Of a stretch of DNA of 64,000 nt, positions 33,367-42,647 are shown piece after piece. This stretch comes from Nonomuraea muscovyensis (GTDB lineage Bacteria > Actinomycetota > Actinomycetes > Streptosporangiales > Streptosporangiaceae), in contig NZ_JACHJB010000004.1 of assembly GCF_014207745.1 (NCBI RefSeq), forward strand, positions 372,001 through 436,000, written 5' to 3'. Position 1 is the stretch's first letter, and the number at the start of each line of letters is the position of its first letter. Position numbers and translations under genes: made by a program. The notes beneath the pieces were generated by a model. That model ran no database searches. It saw only the letters and a list, made by a program, of their open reading frames with translations, and had not been told where the DNA came from.

Positions 33367-36300
33367 GACCACCTGGGTGACGCCGTCGCCGCGCATCGAC
33401 ACGCCGTACAGCGCGTCGGCGATCTCCATCGTCCGCTTGTTGTGCGTGATGACGATCAGCTGCGAGCTCTGCCGCAGCTCCTCGAACAGGGTCAGCAGCC
33501 GCTGCGTGTTGGTGTCGTCGAGCGCCGCCTCGACCTCGTCCATGACGTAGAACGGCGAGGGCCGCGCCTTGAAGATGGAGATCAGGAACGCCACCGCCGT
33601 CAGCGAGCGCTCGCCGCCCGACAGCAGCGACAGCCGCTTGACCTTCTTGCCGGGCGGCCGAGCCTCGACCTCGATGCCGGTGGTCAGCATGTCCTCGGGG
33701 GCGGTGAGCACCAGCCGCCCGTCGCCGCCGGGGAAGACCCGGGTGAAGATCTGCTCGAACTCGCGCGCCACGTCCTCGTAGGCCGAGGCGAACATCTGCT
33801 CCACCCGGTCGTCGACCTCCTTGACCACGGTCAGCAGGTCGCGCCGGGTCTTCTTGAGGTCCTCGAGCTGCGAGTTGAGGAACGCGTGGCGCTCCTCAAG
33901 GGCCGCGAACTCCTCCAACGCCAGCGGGTTGACCTTGCCGAGCTGCTGCATCTGCCGCTCGGCGACCCGGGCGCGCTTCTCCTGCTCCTCGCGCACGTAC
34001 GGCGTGGGCGGCTCGCCGGGGACGGGCGCCTGCGGGCCGTACTCGGAGATCAGCGTCTCGGCCTCGACGCCGAACTCCTCCAGCGCGCGCTGCTCCATCT
34101 GCTCCAGGCGCATCCGCTGCTCGGTGCGGGCCATCTCGCTGCCGTGGACGCGGTTGACCAGCTTGTCGAGCTCCTGCCCCAGCTCGCGGACGCGCACCCG
34201 GACCTGCTTGAGCTCGGCGTCGACGGCCACGCGGGCCAGGTCGGCGTCGTCACGCTCGCGCGCGGCGAGCCGGACCGACTCGGCGAGAATGGCGAGGACC
34301 TGCTTGGCGCCCGTGCTCACGGCCTCGGCCACCGCCGCCTGCCGCCTGCGCCTGGCGCGCTGGGCGGCGGCCTGGGCCCGTTCCTGCCGTTCGCGCTGCG
34401 CGGCGCGGATGAGGCCGTCGGCCCGGCCCTCGATGCCCTTGACGCGCTCCTCGGCGGTGCGCACCTGCAGACGGGCCTCCACCTCCCGCTGCCTGGCGCT
34501 CTGGCAGGCGGCGGCCAGCTCGTCGCGGGCGTCGGTCGTGGGTTCGGTCTCCAGCTCCTGGGAGTATTCGGCCTCGGCCAGCCGGATCTCCAGCTCGGCC
34601 AGCTCCTCCAGACCCTCGGCGCGCGCCTCCTCGGCGGCGGCGACGCTCCTGGCCAGGCGTTCGGCCTCGTCGTGGGCGGCCTTGGCGGCGGCCTCGAACT
34701 GGGCCAGCCGCCTGGCCACGGCGGCGTGCCGCTGGTCGGCCTCCCGCTGCCGGGCCCTGACCTGGTCGAGACCGCTCTGGGCGGCGCTCACCCCGGCCTG
34801 GGCGGTGCCGGCCGCGGTCTGCGCCTCGCTCACCCTCGCCTGGGCCGCCTCCAGCGCGGCCCGCGCCTCGTGCTCGGCCGCCACCGCCTCGTCCAGCGCC
34901 AGGGCGGTGCGCTCGGCCCTGGCCTCGGCCTCCGCCAGGTCGGCGACGGCCTCGTCCAGCGCGGCCCGCACCTGAAGCACGGACGTGCCTCCCTCGGAGC
35001 CGCCGCTGGCCAGGTGGGGACCGACGAGGTCGCCGTGCCGGGTGACGGCCCGCAGCCCGTGGTGCCGCTCGGCCACGCGGTGCGCGGCGTCGAGGTCGTC
35101 CACGACGACGACGCCGGCGAGCACGTGGTCGACGGCCGCCCGAAGGTGGCCGGGCACGGTCACCAGCGCGGCCGCCCACTCCCCGCCCTCGGGCGCCGGT
35201 CCGCGCGCCGGAGCGCCTTCGGAGTCGGCCCGGACCGAGCCTGGGACGTCGGTGCCGGGCGCGCCCGCGACCAGCAGGGTGGCCTGGCCCCCGTCCTTGG
35301 CCCGCAGCAGCTCCAGAGCCTGGACGGCCGTGCCGAGCGCGACCACGGCGACCGACTCGGCGACCGGCCCGAGCACGGCCGCGACCGCCGGCTCGGCGCC
35401 CGGCGTGACCTGCAGCGAGGCGGCGAGCGGCCCCAGCACCCCGTCGAGGTCGGCCTCCAGCAGCCTCGCCCCGCCGTCGCCCCCGCGGGCCAGGCCCAGC
35501 TCCAGGGCCTCTGTGCGGGCCCGGAGAGCGGCCACGGCCCGCTGGGCCTCCTGGTCCGCGGCCCGGGCCGTGCCGACCGCCGACGAGGCCGCCTGGAGGG
35601 CCGCGCGGGGCGCGTCAAGGCCGGCCTTGGCCTCCTCGACGGCGACACGGGCCTCGTCGGCGACGGCCTTGGCCTGCTCGACCAGCTCCTGGGCGGTGGC
35701 CAGTTCCTCGGCCAGCACCGGGTCGGCGGCCGGCTCCTCCTGGCGCTGCGTCTCCAGGTCGTCGAGGGCCCGCCGCTCGCGGTCGGCCGCGTCGGCGACG
35801 GCCCGGCTGAGCCGGCCGATCTCCTCCTCGGCGGCGCGCGACCTGCTGCGTACGGAGTCGACCTTGCCGCGCAGCCGGGCCAGTCCCTCGCGGCGGTCGG
35901 CGGCGGCCCGTGCGGCCAGGGCCAGCCGCTGCTCCTCGGCGCCCAGCGCGGCCTCCGCCTCGGCGCGCCGCTGCACGGCGTCCTCCAGCAGCTCCTGGGC
36001 CTGCTCCAGCTCCGCCCGGAGGATGAGCTCCTGCTCGCGCACCTCGGCGGCCTCGCGTTCGAGGTCCTCGGGGTCGCGTCCGCGGCGTTCGACGGCCGCG
36101 GCGTCGAGGGCGTGGCGGTGGCGCTCGGCGGCGAGCTGCTCCAAACCGGTGATGCGTTCGCGCAGGGAGGACAGCCGGAAGTAGGTCTCCTGGGCGGCGC
36201 TGAGCCGTGGCTGGGCCTCGGCCTCGGCGCTCTCCAGGGCGGTCTCGCGCTGCTGGGCCTCGGCCAGCTCGGCCTCCACCTGGGTGCGCCGGGCCAGCAC

Positions 36301-37050
36301 CGCCGCCTCGTCGGCCGCCTCCCGCTGGAGGGTGTCACGCAGGATGCCCACGTCGTCGGCGAGCAGGCGCAGCCGCGCGTCGCGCAGGTCGGCCTGGATC
36401 ACGGCGGCCTTGCGGGCGATCTCGGCCTGGCGGCCGAGGGGCTTGAGCTGGCGCCGCAGCTCGGTGGCGAGGTCCTGGACGCGGGTGAGGTTGGCCTGCA
36501 TCGCGTCGAGCTTGCGCAGCGCCTTCTCCTTGCGCTTGCGATGCTTCAGGACTCCGGCGGCCTCCTCGATGAACGCCCGCCGGTCCTCGGGGCCGGCGTG
36601 CAGCACGGCGTCGAGCTGCCCCTGGCCGACGATGACGTGCATCTCACGGCCGATGCCGGAGTCGGACAGCAGCTCCTGGATGTCCAGCAGCCGGCAGGTG
36701 TCGCCGTTGATGGCGTACTCGCTCTGGCCCGACCGGAACATCAGGCGGCTGATCGTGACCTCGGTGTAGTCGATCGGCAGCGCGCCGTCGGAGTTGTCGA
36801 TGGTCAGCGTCACCTCGGCGCGGCCCAGCGGCGGCCTGGACGAGGTGCCCGCGAAGATGACGTCCTCCATCTTGCCGCCGCGCAGCGACTTGGCGCTGTG
36901 CTCGCCCATGACCCAGGCCAGGGCGTCGACGACGTTGGACTTGCCGGAGCCGTTGGGGCCCACGACGCAGGTGATGCCCGGCTCGAAGCGCAGGGCCGTC
37001 GCGGAGGCGAAGGACTTGAAACCGCGCAGGGTGAGGGTCTTCAGATACAA
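33334..37050 (-). CDS. smc: chromosome segregation protein SMC
   Basis: A 1238-residue SMC ATPase that organises and segregates the chromosome with ScpA/ScpB. Walker A GPNGSGKSNVVDALAW is at about residue 32. Long coiled coils rich in Ala/Glu/Arg run from 170 to 500 and from 680 to 1020. The hinge is near 510-660. The C-terminal head has the signature LLSGGERSLTAVAFLISIF, Walker B FYVMDEVEAALDD and the D loop; LIVITHNKRTMEIADALYG follows. The TTG start has GGAGAAGGGG upstream. A tandem duplication spans the stop codon. Confidence 0.97.
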   Translation of the reverse strand: MYLKTLTLRGFKSFASATALRFEPGITCVVGPNGSGKSNVVDALAWVMGEHSAKSLRGGKMEDVIFAGTSSRPPLGRAEVTLTIDNSDGALPIDYTEVTISRLMFRSGQSEYAINGDTCRLLDIQELLSDSGIGREMHVIVGQGQLDAVLHAGPEDRRAFIEEAAGVLKHRKRKEKALRKLDAMQANLTRVQDLATELRRQLKPLGRQAEIARKAAVIQADLRDARLRLLADDVGILRDTLQREAADEAAVLARRTQVEAELAEAQQRETALESAEAEAQPRLSAAQETYFRLSSLRERITGLEQLAAERHRHALDAAAVERRGRDPEDLEREAAEVREQELILRAELEQAQELLEDAVQRRAEAEAALGAEEQRLALAARAAADRREGLARLRGKVDSVRSRSRAAEEEIGRLSRAVADAADRERRALDDLETQRQEEPAADPVLAEELATAQELVEQAKAVADEARVAVEEAKAGLDAPRAALQAASSAVGTARAADQEAQRAVAALRARTEALELGLARGGDGGARLLEADLDGVLGPLAASLQVTPGAEPAVAAVLGPVAESVAVVALGTAVQALELLRAKDGGQATLLVAGAPGTDVPGSVRADSEGAPARGPAPEGGEWAAALVTVPGHLRAAVDHVLAGVVVVDDLDAAHRVAERHHGLRAVTRHGDLVGPHLASGGSEGGTSVLQVRAALDEAVADLAEAEARAERTALALDEAVAAEHEARAALEAAQARVSEAQTAAGTAQAGVSAAQSGLDQVRARQREADQRHAAVARRLAQFEAAAKAAHDEAERLARSVAAAEEARAEGLEELAELEIRLAEAEYSQELETEPTTDARDELAAACQSARQREVEARLQVRTAEERVKGIEGRADGLIRAAQRERQERAQAAAQRARRRRQAAVAEAVSTGAKQVLAILAESVRLAARERDDADLARVAVDAELKQVRVRVRELGQELDKLVNRVHGSEMARTEQRMRLEQMEQRALEEFGVEAETLISEYGPQAPVPGEPPTPYVREEQEKRARVAERQMQQLGKVNPLALEEFAALEERHAFLNSQLEDLKKTRRDLLTVVKEVDDRVEQMFASAYEDVAREFEQIFTRVFPGGDGRLVLTAPEDMLTTGIEVEARPPGKKVKRLSLLSGGERSLTAVAFLISIFKARPSPFYVMDEVEAALDDTNTQRLLTLFEELRQSSQLIVITHNKRTMEIADALYGVSMRGDGVTQVVSQRLREREPA

Positions 37051-37264
37051 GCGCCGGCCCCCTTCTCCCTGGACGACCTTCGACGTGCCCGGCGTCCCTG
37101 GACGGGACCCGGAGAAGCCTACTGGTCATCACCGGCCGGGCGCTGGCCGCCGCGACATCCTCAGCGGCCGGCCAGGCAAAACGCCGGGAAAGAGCTCCCG
37201 CAAGAGGGCAAATAACAAGGGACGCCTCGTGGAGACGTCCCTGGATCTTGCGTTCCGATCACTC

Positions 37265-37459
37265 TCAGGTGAGTGCCGGCTCGCGCTCCTGCATGCGGCT
37301 GAGTGCCTCATCGCGGGTTTGCGCCGCAAGAGCGTCATTCTGGGCCTGAAGCCGGATGAGTTCTGCCTCCAGGTCGCGGATGCGCTGCTGCAAGCGACGC
37401 ATCTCGGAGACCATCCGAGGGTCAGGACCACCGACGTGGCCGAGTAGAGCCTTCGCCAT
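37265..37459 (-). CDS. small conserved actinobacterial coiled-coil protein
   Basis: A 64-residue protein starting MAKALLGHVGGPDPRMVSEM, followed by a heptad-like helix (RLQQRIRDLEAELIRLQAQN). It is of a kind repeatedly found in actinomycetes; no function is known to me. GGAGGACC precedes the ATG. The frame is open upstream but without a ribosome site. It lies between acyP and smc in the same orientation. Confidence 0.75.
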   Translation of the reverse strand: MAKALLGHVGGPDPRMVSEMRRLQQRIRDLEAELIRLQAQNDALAAQTRDEALSRMQEREPALT

Positions 37460-37627
37460 GGTAAAGGGTCCTCCACGCTGAGTGACCAGACTGGTTCGCG
37501 CACTTCTTATTCCGCGGGAGGGGTGCGCGTGGTACCTAACAAGAGTCGCACCGGCAGTGTGGGCGGTCAAGTCGGACGGACCACCACGCCCCGCAGAGGG
37601 GCACTCCCGACATATAACTATACCCCA

Positions 37628-37675
37628 TTTGGGCGGTTTAGCGAAACCGGCTACCGCTCCCTGAAACCGCCCAAA
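37628..37675. repeat. 12-bp inverted repeat spanning the acyP stop codon
   Basis: Perfect arms tttgggcggttt (37628-37639) and aaaccgcccaaa (37664-37675) are 24 bases apart; a smaller nested hairpin (ggttt-agcg-aaacc) overlaps the left arm. The right arm lies in the last codons of acyP. It may terminate or process the acyP transcript. Confidence 0.6.
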
Positions 37676-37926
37676 CTACCTCGGACTTCGCTCCATCGTT
37701 CCACTACTCCATCGACCCTGCCCGGCGTGTCGCAACCCCTCAGCAGCTCCAGCAACTTGACGCACGCTTGACGCGGCCCCTGGGCCACCACCTCGACCCG
37801 GCCGTCGTCGGTGTTGCGAGCCCAGCCCTGCAGGCCCAGCTCCAGCGCCCGCGCCCGGGTCCACCAGCGGAACCCGACGCCCTGCACGTGTCCCCTGACC
37901 CACGCGGTCAGCCGCACGTCCTCCAC
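37651..37926 (-). CDS. acyP: acylphosphatase
   Basis: A 91-residue acylphosphatase, which hydrolyses acyl phosphates such as carbamoyl phosphate. The active-site loop GHVQGVGFRWWTRARALELG contains the essential Arg, and the conserved Asn is in GWARNTDDGRVEVVAQGP. The GTG at 37926 follows AAGGGG with 6-base spacing; a GTG three codons later is possible. The size matches the family. It belongs to the mutM-acyP-smc block. Confidence 0.93.
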   Translation of the reverse strand: MEDVRLTAWVRGHVQGVGFRWWTRARALELGLQGWARNTDDGRVEVVAQGPRQACVKLLELLRGCDTPGRVDGVVERWSEVRGSLGGFRER

Positions 37927-37949
37927 ATCCCACCCCTTCCCGGCGGATC

Positions 37950-38861
37950 TCACGCCACCCGGTGACGCCCGGCGGCCTCCTCGGCGGCCACCTGCGCGGT
38001 CACCTCGGCGAAGGCGCGCACCGCGGCGGTCTCGGCCGCGCCCAGCCACACCAGCCCGAGCACCGAGGCGGGCAGTCCCGTGACGGGGACGAAGGTCACG
38101 TCGTCCCGCTCGTGGTAGACCGCCGTCGGCGTGCAGAACAGCATCCCGCCCCGGCCGAGCGCCACCAGCGTGATGCCCTCCTGGCTGGTGGCGACCGTAC
38201 CGCCCAGAGTGACGGGACGGCCCGCCGGGGTGCTGGCCGGGGCCACCAGCTCGCGCCAGCGGCGCGGCGCCGGCCCCTCCAGGCCGATCAGCGGCAGGTC
38301 CGCCAGCTCCTCCGCCGCGATGGCGGACCTGCCGGCGAGCGGATGCCCGGCGGACAGCCCGAGCCGTACGGGCACCTCGTTCAGCCCTGGACTCGTCCGC
38401 AGGTCGGGCTCGTCCACCGGCAGCAGGGTGAAGGCCACGTCCACCAGGCCCGCGCGGACCTTCCCGAAGGGGTCGGCGAGCGGCACCTCCACCAGATGGA
38501 CCTCACACGACGGGTACAGCCGCTCGAACGCCCGCACGGCGCCGGTGACCAGGCCGGTCGGCGTCCCGAGGAAGCCGGCCCGCAGGACGCCCGTCACCTC
38601 GCGGGCGGCCGACCTGGCCCGCTCCACCGCGCCCGTCAGGCCGTCGTAGGCCGGTCGCAGGTCTGCCAGGAACCGCTCGCCCAGCGGCGTGAGCCGGACC
38701 CGCCTGCTGGTCCGCTCGAAGAGCCGGGCGCCGATCCGCGTCTCCAGCCCCCGGACGAGCTGGCTGACCCGGCCGGGCGACAGGTACAGCCGTTCGGCGG
38801 CCCGCGCGAAGTGCAGCTCCTCGCTCAGGACGACGAAGCACTCCAGTTCTCTGAACTCCAT
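37950..38861 (-). CDS. LysR-family transcriptional regulator
   Basis: A 303-residue LysR regulator. The N-terminal winged HTH is at 1-60 (MEFRELECFVVLSEELHFAR, LYLSPGRVSQLVRGLETRIG, RTSRRVRLTPLGERFL); the C-terminal ligand-binding domain spans about 90-295. AAGGGG precedes the ATG. It is divergent from an MFS transporter gene with about 80 bases between them, the classic arrangement for a LysR-controlled efflux gene. Confidence 0.94.
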   Translation of the reverse strand: MEFRELECFVVLSEELHFARAAERLYLSPGRVSQLVRGLETRIGARLFERTSRRVRLTPLGERFLADLRPAYDGLTGAVERARSAAREVTGVLRAGFLGTPTGLVTGAVRAFERLYPSCEVHLVEVPLADPFGKVRAGLVDVAFTLLPVDEPDLRTSPGLNEVPVRLGLSAGHPLAGRSAIAAEELADLPLIGLEGPAPRRWRELVAPASTPAGRPVTLGGTVATSQEGITLVALGRGGMLFCTPTAVYHERDDVTFVPVTGLPASVLGLVWLGAAETAAVRAFAEVTAQVAAEEAAGRHRVA

Positions 38862-38940
38862 GTCACCCCTTAGTCCCACTAAACCAAGCCTGAGGGTCCC
38901 GTCATTGTTCCCCCGGCGCCACAGTCCGACGCTGGAGCGC

Positions 38941-40119
38941 ATGACCACGACCACGACCCCGCCCCGGGACACCGGGGCCGCCTGGCTCGCCGTGACCACG
39001 GTCGCGGTGGGCACCTTCACCGTCGTCACCGGCGAGATGCTGCCGGTCGGGCTGCTGACCCCGATCGCGGCCGAACTGGAGGTGTCCGAAGGCACTGCGG
39101 GGCTGACGATGACGGCTCCCGGCCTGGTCGCCGCCGCCTCCGCCCCGCTGCTGACGCTCGGCGCGCGGCGCCTCGACCGGCGGACGGTGCTGTACGGGCT
39201 GATGGCGCTGCTGGCCGCGGCCAACCTGCTGGCCGCGCTGGCCCCCGCCTACCCGGTGCTGCTGGTGGCCCGGGTGCTGACGGGAGTGAGCATCGGCGGG
39301 TTCTGGGCGTTCGCGTTCGCCATGGCGGGCCGGCTGGTGCCGGAGCCCCAGGCCGGCCGGGCGGCGTCGGTGGTCGCGTCGGGGATCGCGGTGGCGTCCG
39401 TGCTGGGTGTGCCGGCCGGGACCCTGGTCTCCTCGTTCGCCGGCTGGCGGGTGGCGTTCGCCGCGGTCGCGCTGCTGGCGGCGGGCGTGTCCGTCGCGCT
39501 GGCCAGGGTGCTGCCGCCGCTGCCCGCCGAACGGGCCGCCCGCGCGGCCGATCTCCGGCGGGTCTGGCGTCCCGGCCCGCTCAGGGTCGTGCTGATCGTC
39601 ACGGCTCTGGTGGTGACCGGTCACTTCGCGGCCTACACCTACGTCCGGCCGTTCCTGGAGCAGGTGGGGGGTGCCGGCGCCGCGGGCGTCGGCGCGATGC
39701 TGCTCGGGTACGGCCTCGCCGGTGTGCTCGGCAACTTCGCCGCCGGCGCCCGCGCCGCACGGCGGCCGGCGCGCGTGCTGGTCACCCTGGCCGCGCTGAT
39801 CGCCGTCGCGACGATCGCCCTGCCGGTGGCCGGGGCGGCGACGGGCCCGGCCGCCGCGCTGCTCCTGCTGTGGGGCGTCGCCTACGGAGGGGTCTCGGTG
39901 ACCCTGCAGATCTGGGTCGCCGGGACGGGCGGCGGCGAGGCGGGCACGGCCATGCTGACGGCCGTCTTCAACGCGGCCATCGCGCTCGGCGCGCTGGCCG
40001 GCGGGCGCGTGGTGGACGGCGTGTCGGTGTCGGCCGTGATGTGGCTCGGCGCCGGTCTCGCGCTGGTCAGCGCGGCCGTCGCTGGCATCGCGGGCAGGAG
40101 AACGACGAGCGGTTCATGA
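38941..40119 (+). CDS. MFS transporter (drug/arabinose-efflux type)
   Basis: A 392-residue, 12-helix major facilitator. The early segment TGEMLPVGLLTPIAAELEVS and the conserved VARVLTGVSIGGFWAFAFAM and AGRLVPEPQAGRAASVVASG fit the DHA1 (AraJ/YdhP-like) exporters. The ATG at 38941 is chosen; the frame is open upstream inside the LysR gene. Its 3' end overlaps the convergent mutM gene by 53 bases. It is likely controlled by the divergent LysR protein. Substrate unknown. Confidence 0.92.
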   Translation: MTTTTTPPRDTGAAWLAVTTVAVGTFTVVTGEMLPVGLLTPIAAELEVSEGTAGLTMTAPGLVAAASAPLLTLGARRLDRRTVLYGLMALLAAANLLAALAPAYPVLLVARVLTGVSIGGFWAFAFAMAGRLVPEPQAGRAASVVASGIAVASVLGVPAGTLVSSFAGWRVAFAAVALLAAGVSVALARVLPPLPAERAARAADLRRVWRPGPLRVVLIVTALVVTGHFAAYTYVRPFLEQVGGAGAAGVGAMLLGYGLAGVLGNFAAGARAARRPARVLVTLAALIAVATIALPVAGAATGPAAALLLLWGVAYGGVSVTLQIWVAGTGGGEAGTAMLTAVFNAAIALGALAGGRVVDGVSVSAVMWLGAGLALVSAAVAGIAGRRTTSGS

Positions 40120-40912
40120 ACGCCTCACGCATGATCGGGGTCCCGCAGCGCGAGCAGGGTCGATCGCGCCGGCCGTACACCTCCAGCGAGCGTTCGAAGT
40201 AGCCGCTCTCGCCGTTGACGTCGACGTACAGGCTGTCGAACGACGTGCCGCCCTGGTGCAGGGCCGCGGTCATGACCTCGCGCACGGCCGCCAGCAGTTC
40301 GGCGATCTTGGGCCGGGTGAGGGTCTGGGTCGGGCGGGCCCAGTGCAGCCTGGCCAGCCAGAGCGCCTCGTCGGCGTAGATGTTGCCGACGCCGCTGATC
40401 AGCGACTGGTCGAGGAGGGCCCGCTTGACCTCGGTCCTGCGCCTGCGCAGGGCGGCGGCGAACCGGTCGTCGTCGAACGACTCCTCGAACGGGTCGGGGG
40501 CGATGTGCGCGATCGGCTCCGGAACCCCGCCGGCCAGCGCGGTCAGCATGACGTGGCCGAACGTCCGCTGGTCGACGAAGCGCAGGTCGGAGCCGCCGTC
40601 GCCGAAGCCCAGCCGGACACGCAGGTGCTTCTCCGGCGGCGAGCCCGGCGCCACCACCAGCAGTTGGCCGCTCATCCCCAGATGGGCGAGCAGCGCCTCC
40701 TCGGGACCCGAAAGCGGGAGCCACAGGTATTTGCCGCGGCGTTCGGCGGAGAGCACCACCCGGCCCTTCAGCCGGGCGGCGAAATCGTCGGGGCCGGCGA
40801 GGTGGCGCCGGACGGCGCGCGGGTGCAGCACCTCGGCCGAGGTGATCTCCCGGCCGGCCACCCACTGCGCCAGGCCGCGCCGGACGACCTCGACCTCAGG
40901 CAGCTCAGGCAA
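40067..40912 (-). CDS. mutM: formamidopyrimidine-DNA glycosylase
   Basis: A 281-residue DNA repair glycosylase removing 8-oxoguanine and other oxidised purines. The catalytic N terminus MPELPEVEVVRRGL (Pro2 nucleophile after Met removal) is intact. The H2TH region includes LISGVGNIYADEALW. The zinc finger CSRCGTPIMREAFMNRSSFS ending CPRCQ has all four Cys. It starts one base after rnc ends and overlaps the convergent MFS gene at its 3' end. Confidence 0.97.
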   Translation of the reverse strand: MPELPEVEVVRRGLAQWVAGREITSAEVLHPRAVRRHLAGPDDFAARLKGRVVLSAERRGKYLWLPLSGPEEALLAHLGMSGQLLVVAPGSPPEKHLRVRLGFGDGGSDLRFVDQRTFGHVMLTALAGGVPEPIAHIAPDPFEESFDDDRFAAALRRRRTEVKRALLDQSLISGVGNIYADEALWLARLHWARPTQTLTRPKIAELLAAVREVMTAALHQGGTSFDSLYVDVNGESGYFERSLEVYGRRDRPCSRCGTPIMREAFMNRSSFSCPRCQRRPR

Positions 40913-40913
40913 C

Positions 40914-41654
40914 CTAGCCCGCCGGCTGGCTCTCGCGCTGCTCGCGGCGGGCCCGGATGCGGGTCCAGGCCGCCTCGGCCGCCTGCTGCTCGGCTTCCTT
41001 CTTGCTGCGGCCGCTGCCCGAGCCGTAGGACTCGCCGCCCACCCGCACCTCGGCGATGAACGACTTGGCGTGGTCGGGACCGCTCTCCTCGACGTGGTAT
41101 TCGGGCACGCCGAGCGCCTCGGAGGCGGTGAGCTCCTGCAACGAGGTCTTCCAGTCGAGCCCGGCGCCGAGCGAGGCCGAGCGGACGATCAGCGGGTCGA
41201 ACAGCAGATGGACCGCACGGAAGGCCTCGTCGAGGCCCTTGTCGACGTAGACGGCGCCGATCAGCGCCTCCAGCGTGTCGGCCAGGATCGACGACTTGTC
41301 TCGCCCTCCGGTGCCCTCCTCGCCCCGGCCCAGCCGCAGGAAACGGCCCAGCCCGAGGCCCCGGGCCACGTCGGCCAGGGCACGCATGTTGACCACCGCG
41401 GCCCGCAGCTTGGCGAGCTGTCCCTCGGGCAGGTCGGGATGGTTGCGGTAGAGGGTGTCGGTGACCACCAGGCCCAGCACCGAGTCACCCAGGAACTCCA
41501 GGCGCTCGTTGGTGGGCAGGCCACCGTTCTCGTAGGCGTAGGAGCGGTGCGTCAGCGCCCGCTCCAGGATGTCGGGGTCAAGGCTGACGGACAGCACCCG
41601 ATCGAGCTCTGCTCTGGCGACCTCCACGGCCACCGGCTTGGGACCTGCGCCCAC
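40914..41654 (-). CDS. rnc: ribonuclease III
   Basis: A 246-residue double-strand-specific RNase that processes rRNA and regulates mRNA. The catalytic signature is NERLEFLGDSVLGLVVTD, with acidic residues for Mg2+; a second acidic site lies in LADTLEALIGAVYVDKG. The C-terminal dsRNA-binding domain is at about 160-235 (KTSLQELTASEALGVPEYHV, SGRSKKEAEQQAAEAAW). One base separates it from mutM, so they are co-expressed. Confidence 0.96.
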   Translation of the reverse strand: MGAGPKPVAVEVARAELDRVLSVSLDPDILERALTHRSYAYENGGLPTNERLEFLGDSVLGLVVTDTLYRNHPDLPEGQLAKLRAAVVNMRALADVARGLGLGRFLRLGRGEEGTGGRDKSSILADTLEALIGAVYVDKGLDEAFRAVHLLFDPLIVRSASLGAGLDWKTSLQELTASEALGVPEYHVEESGPDHAKSFIAEVRVGGESYGSGSGRSKKEAEQQAAEAAWTRIRARREQRESQPAG

Positions 41655-41711
41655 GGCTTTCCTCCTCGGACATCTTCACAAGGCGCGACGGCTGCGGAGA
41701 TGCCCGAAAAC

Positions 41712-41751
41712 GTGGTGGGCGTCGGGGAGACTGAGCCCCGGCGTCCACCAC
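41712..41751 (-). terminator. terminator downstream of rpmF
   Basis: A 16-bp stem (gtggtgggcgtcgggg / ccccggcgtccaccac, two G-U pairs) with an 8-base loop is followed on the minus strand by GTTTTC. It separates rpmF from rnc. Confidence 0.8.
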
Positions 41752-41843
41752 GACCGCGGGCGAACCACTACCGCACGCATCTAGACGTTAACGCCGACCG
41801 GGGCACAATGGCACCCGGTCGGCAACACGTCAACTACGCGGGA

Positions 41844-42023
41844 TCAGGCAGACGGCTCGACGACCTGACGGCGGTTGTAGGTGCCGCAGGTGGGGCACGC
41901 GATGTGCGGCTGCTTGGGCGAACGGCACTGCGGGCAGCTCACCAGGGCGACAGCAGTCGTCTTCCACTGGGAGCGACGGGCGCGGGTGTTGCTCCGCGAC
42001 ATCTTTCGCTTCGGGACGGCCAC
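41844..42023 (-). CDS. rpmF: 50S ribosomal protein L32
   Basis: A 59-residue ribosomal protein starting MAVPKRKMSRSNTRARRSQW. It has two CxxC pairs (SCPQC and ACPTC) forming a zinc ribbon, so it is the zinc-binding form. The GTG start follows AGGAGA at 6-base spacing. It begins one base after yceD ends, the usual yceD-rpmF pairing. Confidence 0.95.
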   Translation of the reverse strand: MAVPKRKMSRSNTRARRSQWKTTAVALVSCPQCRSPKQPHIACPTCGTYNRRQVVEPSA

Positions 42024-42024
42024 G

Positions 42025-42576
42025 TCACTTCTCCTGATCGTTATCGTTCTCGGTAATCAGACCTTGCAACGACGCCCATCGAGCGTCGATCTTCTCGTGC
42101 CGGTGATCGGCGCCGGCCTCGGCCAGCTTGACCCCGCACTCCACGCAGAGCCCCTCGCAGTCGTCACGGCAGACGGGGCTCAACGGCAGTGCGAGCACCA
42201 CCGCGTCGCGGAACGTCGGCTCGAGGTCGAGCAGCTCCCCGTCGAGCAGCGAGTCGTCCTCCGAGGCGTCCTCGTCGGAGTAGAAGAACAGCTCCTGCAG
42301 GTCGACCTCGATCTCCGAGGTCACCGGGTCAAGGCACCGCGCGCACTCCCCGGCGAGCGGGGCCTGCGCCGTGCCCGAGACGAGCACGCCTTCCATCACT
42401 GCTTCGAGCCGGAGGTCCAGCTCGACTTCGGCGTCCTTGGGGACACCGATCATGTCGACGCCGAGATTCGCCGGAGCCGGGAGGGTCAGGGTCAACCGCC
42501 GCATCGTGCCCGGCCGCTTTCCCAGGTCGTGAGTGGAGATCACCCAAGGGGAGCGGGGGTCGAGGTGCTTAGTCAT
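42025..42576 (-). CDS. yceD: YceD/DUF177 family metal-binding protein
   Basis: A 183-residue protein of the DUF177 family, found with rpmF across bacteria and linked to 23S rRNA/ribosome assembly. LDPRSPWVISTHDLGKRPG is the family opening, and cysteines in GECARCLDP and CRDDCEGLCVECGVKL form a likely metal site. The ATG at 42576 is used; an in-frame ATG at 42594 is also possible. Confidence 0.92.
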   Translation of the reverse strand: MTKHLDPRSPWVISTHDLGKRPGTMRRLTLTLPAPANLGVDMIGVPKDAEVELDLRLEAVMEGVLVSGTAQAPLAGECARCLDPVTSEIEVDLQELFFYSDEDASEDDSLLDGELLDLEPTFRDAVVLALPLSPVCRDDCEGLCVECGVKLAEAGADHRHEKIDARWASLQGLITENDNDQEK

Positions 42577-42647
42577 CCTGCTCTCGCTAGGCATGGCGGA
42601 ACTGTCGCCGTCGTACAAGGCCGAAATGAAAGGATAGCAGGTGCGGC

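Noticed and set aside
32362..37215. A 1617-codon rightward ORF over smc
   Set aside because: Antisense shadow of the SMC coding sequence, with Leu/Gly-rich composition and no motif.
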